From Flavobacteriales bacterium UBA974 (GTDB lineage Bacteria; Bacteroidota; Bacteroidia; Flavobacteriales_D; Sanyastnellaceae), in NCBI GenBank assembly GCA_002292405.1, contig DBBW01000006.1:2456-18995 (forward strand): DNA of 16,540 nucleotides, in the 5' to 3' direction. A program made the translations under genes and the position numbers. Below the pieces are notes generated by a model. The model saw only the letters and a program-made list of their open reading frames with translations, had not been told where the DNA came from and searched no databases. Positions 14,750 through 16,540 of this stretch are shown here, one piece after another (position 1 is the stretch's first letter; each line of letters opens with the position of its first letter).

Positions 14750-16334
14750 ACACAACCGCGTGCATCGTCATTTCTTATTTGCTATTATTTTGATTTTCAT
14801 TACAACTGTATCTATAGCCCAAACAGATCCTCAAACAGTTGGCGTTTTTCAAAATTCAGAGGGCTCATTCAATGGGTATACTCTGGTAGCAGCTAGCGGG
14901 AGCTATTATACTCACCTTATTGACAATTGTGGGTATGAGATAAATACTTGGGAAAGCAGCTTGAGGGCGGGAATGATGGCATACATACTTGATGATGGAT
15001 CACTTTTAAGATGTGGTAATTTAGACTCTTCAGTTTTCTTAGGTGGAGGAAGAGGGGGAGCTATAGAGAAATATAACTGGGAAGGGGACCAGACGTGGAG
15101 TTATTCTCTCGCTAATGACACAGTGCATTTACATCACGATGTCGAAGAGTTGCCCAATGGTAATATTCTGGCAATCGCTTGGAAGCATAACAGTACTGAA
15201 GATGCAATCTCAAAAGGCAGGTTGCCTGAGCTATCAGCTGTCAGTGTTTGGTCTACATATATCTTAGAAATAGAACCTACATATCCCGAAGGAGGAAACA
15301 TCGTTTGGAGTTGGGATGCCTGGGATCACTTGGTACAAAATACTCATGACTCAATACCCAATTATGGCTTACCATCCGATTTTCCAAGAAAAATCGATAT
15401 AAACTATGCCGCTGAAGGAGGGACTGCTTACAGTGCTCGAGACTGGCTGCACTCAAATTCCATAGATTACAACTCTGATTTAGACCAAATAATGATAAGC
15501 CTACGAGGCGTAAATGAACTTTGGATTATCAATCACAATACGACGACTTCGGAAGCTATGGGTGAATCTGGAGATTTAATGTACAGATGGGGAAATCCCG
15601 CAGCATATGGCAGAGGAGATGTTTTAGACCAAAAGCTATTCGCTCAACACGACTGCCATTGGATCGAAGTAGGGCTTCCTAATGAAGGAGAAGTACTCAT
15701 TTACAACAATGGGAATAACAGGCCAGAAGGAAATTACAGTACGGTTGACCAGATCCAGCTTCCCGAAATGGAACAAGGACAATACAATATTTCAACAAAC
15801 CCATCAGACACCTTTTTTCCTGTAGAATACAGTTGGTCATTTCCTGACACCCTTGATTCTGAATTCTTCTCTCAAAATGTAAGCGGAGCTCAAAGACTTC
15901 CTAACGGAAACACTTTGATTTGCGAAGGGGCTTCGGGTCATATTTTCGAGATAGATGCCAATAAAGAATTAGTTTGGGATTATATAAACCCTATAAACAC
16001 CTACGGAACCACTCAACAAGGAAATGCCGCAGTGTTTAATGCTGTTTTCAGATCTTTAAGGTATGCACCTGAATCCGCAGCACTTCAAGGTCATGACCTT
16101 TCACCTTCAGCGCCATTAGAAATCAATCCCTACCCTAGCGATTGCTCTATATATAGCGGAGAAACCTGTTTGGGAGATTTTGATTCAAACGGAATCATCT
16201 CTATCGCCGATGTGTTACTGTTATTAAGCGAATTTGGCTGCCTCTTAGACTGTGAATATGTCCTTGATTCAGATGAATCCATCAGCATAAATGATGTTCT
16301 TATACTTCTACAATTATTTGGCAGCACATGCTGA
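14742..16334 (+). CDS. Secreted arylsulfotransferase (ASST)-family protein with dockerin-like C-terminal tail
   Basis: ASST enzymes move sulfate between phenolic sulfate esters and phenols without PAPS, outside the cytoplasm. The 530 residues start with a signal peptide (about 1-26, hydrophobic FLFAIILIFITTVSIAQ). A beta-propeller-like body carries family motifs: HHDVEELPNGNILAIAW at 131-147, DWLHSNSIDY at 234-243, AQHDCHWIEV at 301-310 and LPNGNTLICEGASGHIFEID at 386-405. His236, His303/His306 and His400 are candidates for the active-site histidines; His400 is positioned like the sulfated His436 of E. coli ASST (my alignment by eye). Residues 476-530 form two dockerin-like repeats (GDFDSNGIISIADVLLLL and LDSDESISINDVLILL) ending with Cys530, closely like the tail of the haloperoxidase-type protein. 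It overlaps the C26 hydrolase gene by 8 nt. Family is likely; catalytic activity is inference. Confidence 0.8.
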   Translation: MNKHNRVHRHFLFAIILIFITTVSIAQTDPQTVGVFQNSEGSFNGYTLVAASGSYYTHLIDNCGYEINTWESSLRAGMMAYILDDGSLLRCGNLDSSVFLGGGRGGAIEKYNWEGDQTWSYSLANDTVHLHHDVEELPNGNILAIAWKHNSTEDAISKGRLPELSAVSVWSTYILEIEPTYPEGGNIVWSWDAWDHLVQNTHDSIPNYGLPSDFPRKIDINYAAEGGTAYSARDWLHSNSIDYNSDLDQIMISLRGVNELWIINHNTTTSEAMGESGDLMYRWGNPAAYGRGDVLDQKLFAQHDCHWIEVGLPNEGEVLIYNNGNNRPEGNYSTVDQIQLPEMEQGQYNISTNPSDTFFPVEYSWSFPDTLDSEFFSQNVSGAQRLPNGNTLICEGASGHIFEIDANKELVWDYINPINTYGTTQQGNAAVFNAVFRSLRYAPESAALQGHDLSPSAPLEINPYPSDCSIYSGETCLGDFDSNGIISIADVLLLLSEFGCLLDCEYVLDSDESISINDVLILLQLFGSTC

Positions 16335-16413
16335 AGCTCTTTGTTCTTATTGATCACTCAAAATAGGATGTCTTTTTGTTTGAAGAACTTATATTTCAAA
16401 AAATCATTTATTA

Positions 16414-16446
16414 TTGTTGGATATGGAAAAAGACGGACTACATTTG
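16414..16446 (+). promoter_or_regulatory. Promoter TTG-N22/19-TACATTTG upstream of initiator tRNA
   Basis: TACATTTG at 16439-16446 matches TAnnTTTG exactly. Two TTG triplets (16414-16416 and 16417-16419) give spacers of 22 or 19 nt, both in the normal range. Expected transcription start near 16450, so the precursor has a 5' leader of roughly 54 nt before the mature tRNA end at 16504. Confidence 0.6.
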
Positions 16447-16460
16447 CTGTCCGCTTCTGC

Positions 16461-16480
16461 GCTAGGGTTTATGACCTAGC
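16461..16480 (+). repeat. Inverted repeat GCTAGG-N8-CCTAGC in the tRNA leader
   Basis: A perfect 6-bp stem with an 8-nt loop (GTTTATGA) lies in the predicted transcribed leader of the initiator tRNA gene, 23 nt before the mature 5' end. It is not followed by a T-run, so it is not a terminator. It may be part of the precursor fold or chance. Confidence 0.3.
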
Positions 16481-16503
16481 ATATAGCTGAATCGGAACCT
16501 CAT

Positions 16504-16540
16504 CGCGGGGTGGAGCAGTTGGTAGCTCGTCGGGCTCATA
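16504..16540 (+). tRNA. Initiator tRNA-Met (CAT), truncated at the window edge
   Basis: CGCGGGG acceptor strand at 16504-16510, D-arm GAGC...GCTC, and an anticodon arm with the GGG stem run and CTCATA loop (anticodon CAT at 16537-16539). The unpaired-type C at position 1 and the three consecutive G in the anticodon stem are the hallmarks of initiator rather than elongator tRNA-Met. Only the first 37 nt are present. Confidence 0.9.

Noticed and set aside
1..16540. Search for mobile elements, CRISPR repeats, toxin-antitoxin or phage-defence genes
   Set aside because: No transposase, integrase, regularly spaced repeats or recognisable defence domains are seen; apart from the secreted-enzyme block the genes are ordinary chromosomal ones.

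Overview
The window looks like chromosomal DNA of a marine-type Bacteroidota, most likely Flavobacteriales of the Cryomorphaceae/Crocinitomicaceae/Schleiferiaceae kind. The evidence is: (i) Bacteroidota-style promoters (TTG, then TAnnTTTG) at several gene starts; (ii) a C-terminal type IX secretion sorting domain on a secreted hydrolase; (iii) a fused alpha/beta E1 of a 2-oxoacid dehydrogenase, a form I associate with this phylum; (iv) short-lid adenylate kinase and an Obg GTPase without a long C-terminal extension; (v) moderately AT-rich DNA with few Shine-Dalgarno sites. The genus cannot be fixed from sequence reading alone. I see no insertion sequence, phage gene, integrase or CRISPR array.

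Layout. Positions 1-4586 (minus strand) form one compact operon read adk > obg > psuG > fused E1 dehydrogenase, with 1-nt overlap, 4-nt and 30-nt junctions; the E1 gene runs off the left edge. Divergent from it, 4722-6110 encodes dihydrolipoyl dehydrogenase (E3), so E1 and E3 flank a housekeeping block. Positions 6147-7562 encode a secreted alpha/beta hydrolase with a type IX sorting tail, converging on a DUF5715/M15-like putative peptidase lipoprotein (7559-8401, minus). The gap 8402-8772 holds a 58-residue basic small protein gene (8528-8704). Then come a CxxCH-containing exported protein (8773-9588), xseA (overlapping it by 25 nt) and xseB, encoding both subunits of exonuclease VII.

Positions 11080-16334 form an accessory, secretion-oriented block. 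On the minus strand lie a vanadium haloperoxidase-type enzyme (11596-13788) and a small lipoprotein gene (11080-11574). Divergent from them are a lipoprotein peptidase C26/PuuD-like class I glutamine amidotransferase-fold enzyme (13964-14749) and, overlapping by 8 nt, an arylsulfotransferase-family protein (14742-16334). The haloperoxidase and the arylsulfotransferase end in the same two-repeat dockerin-like calcium-binding tail closing on a terminal Cys, unlike the type IX tail of the hydrolase. Both enzyme families are known to act on aromatic or phenolic substrates, so an extracellular halogenation/sulfation pair is a reasonable, untested hypothesis and the most interesting part of the window. 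The right edge cuts an initiator tRNA-Met gene preceded by a near-ideal Bacteroidota promoter.
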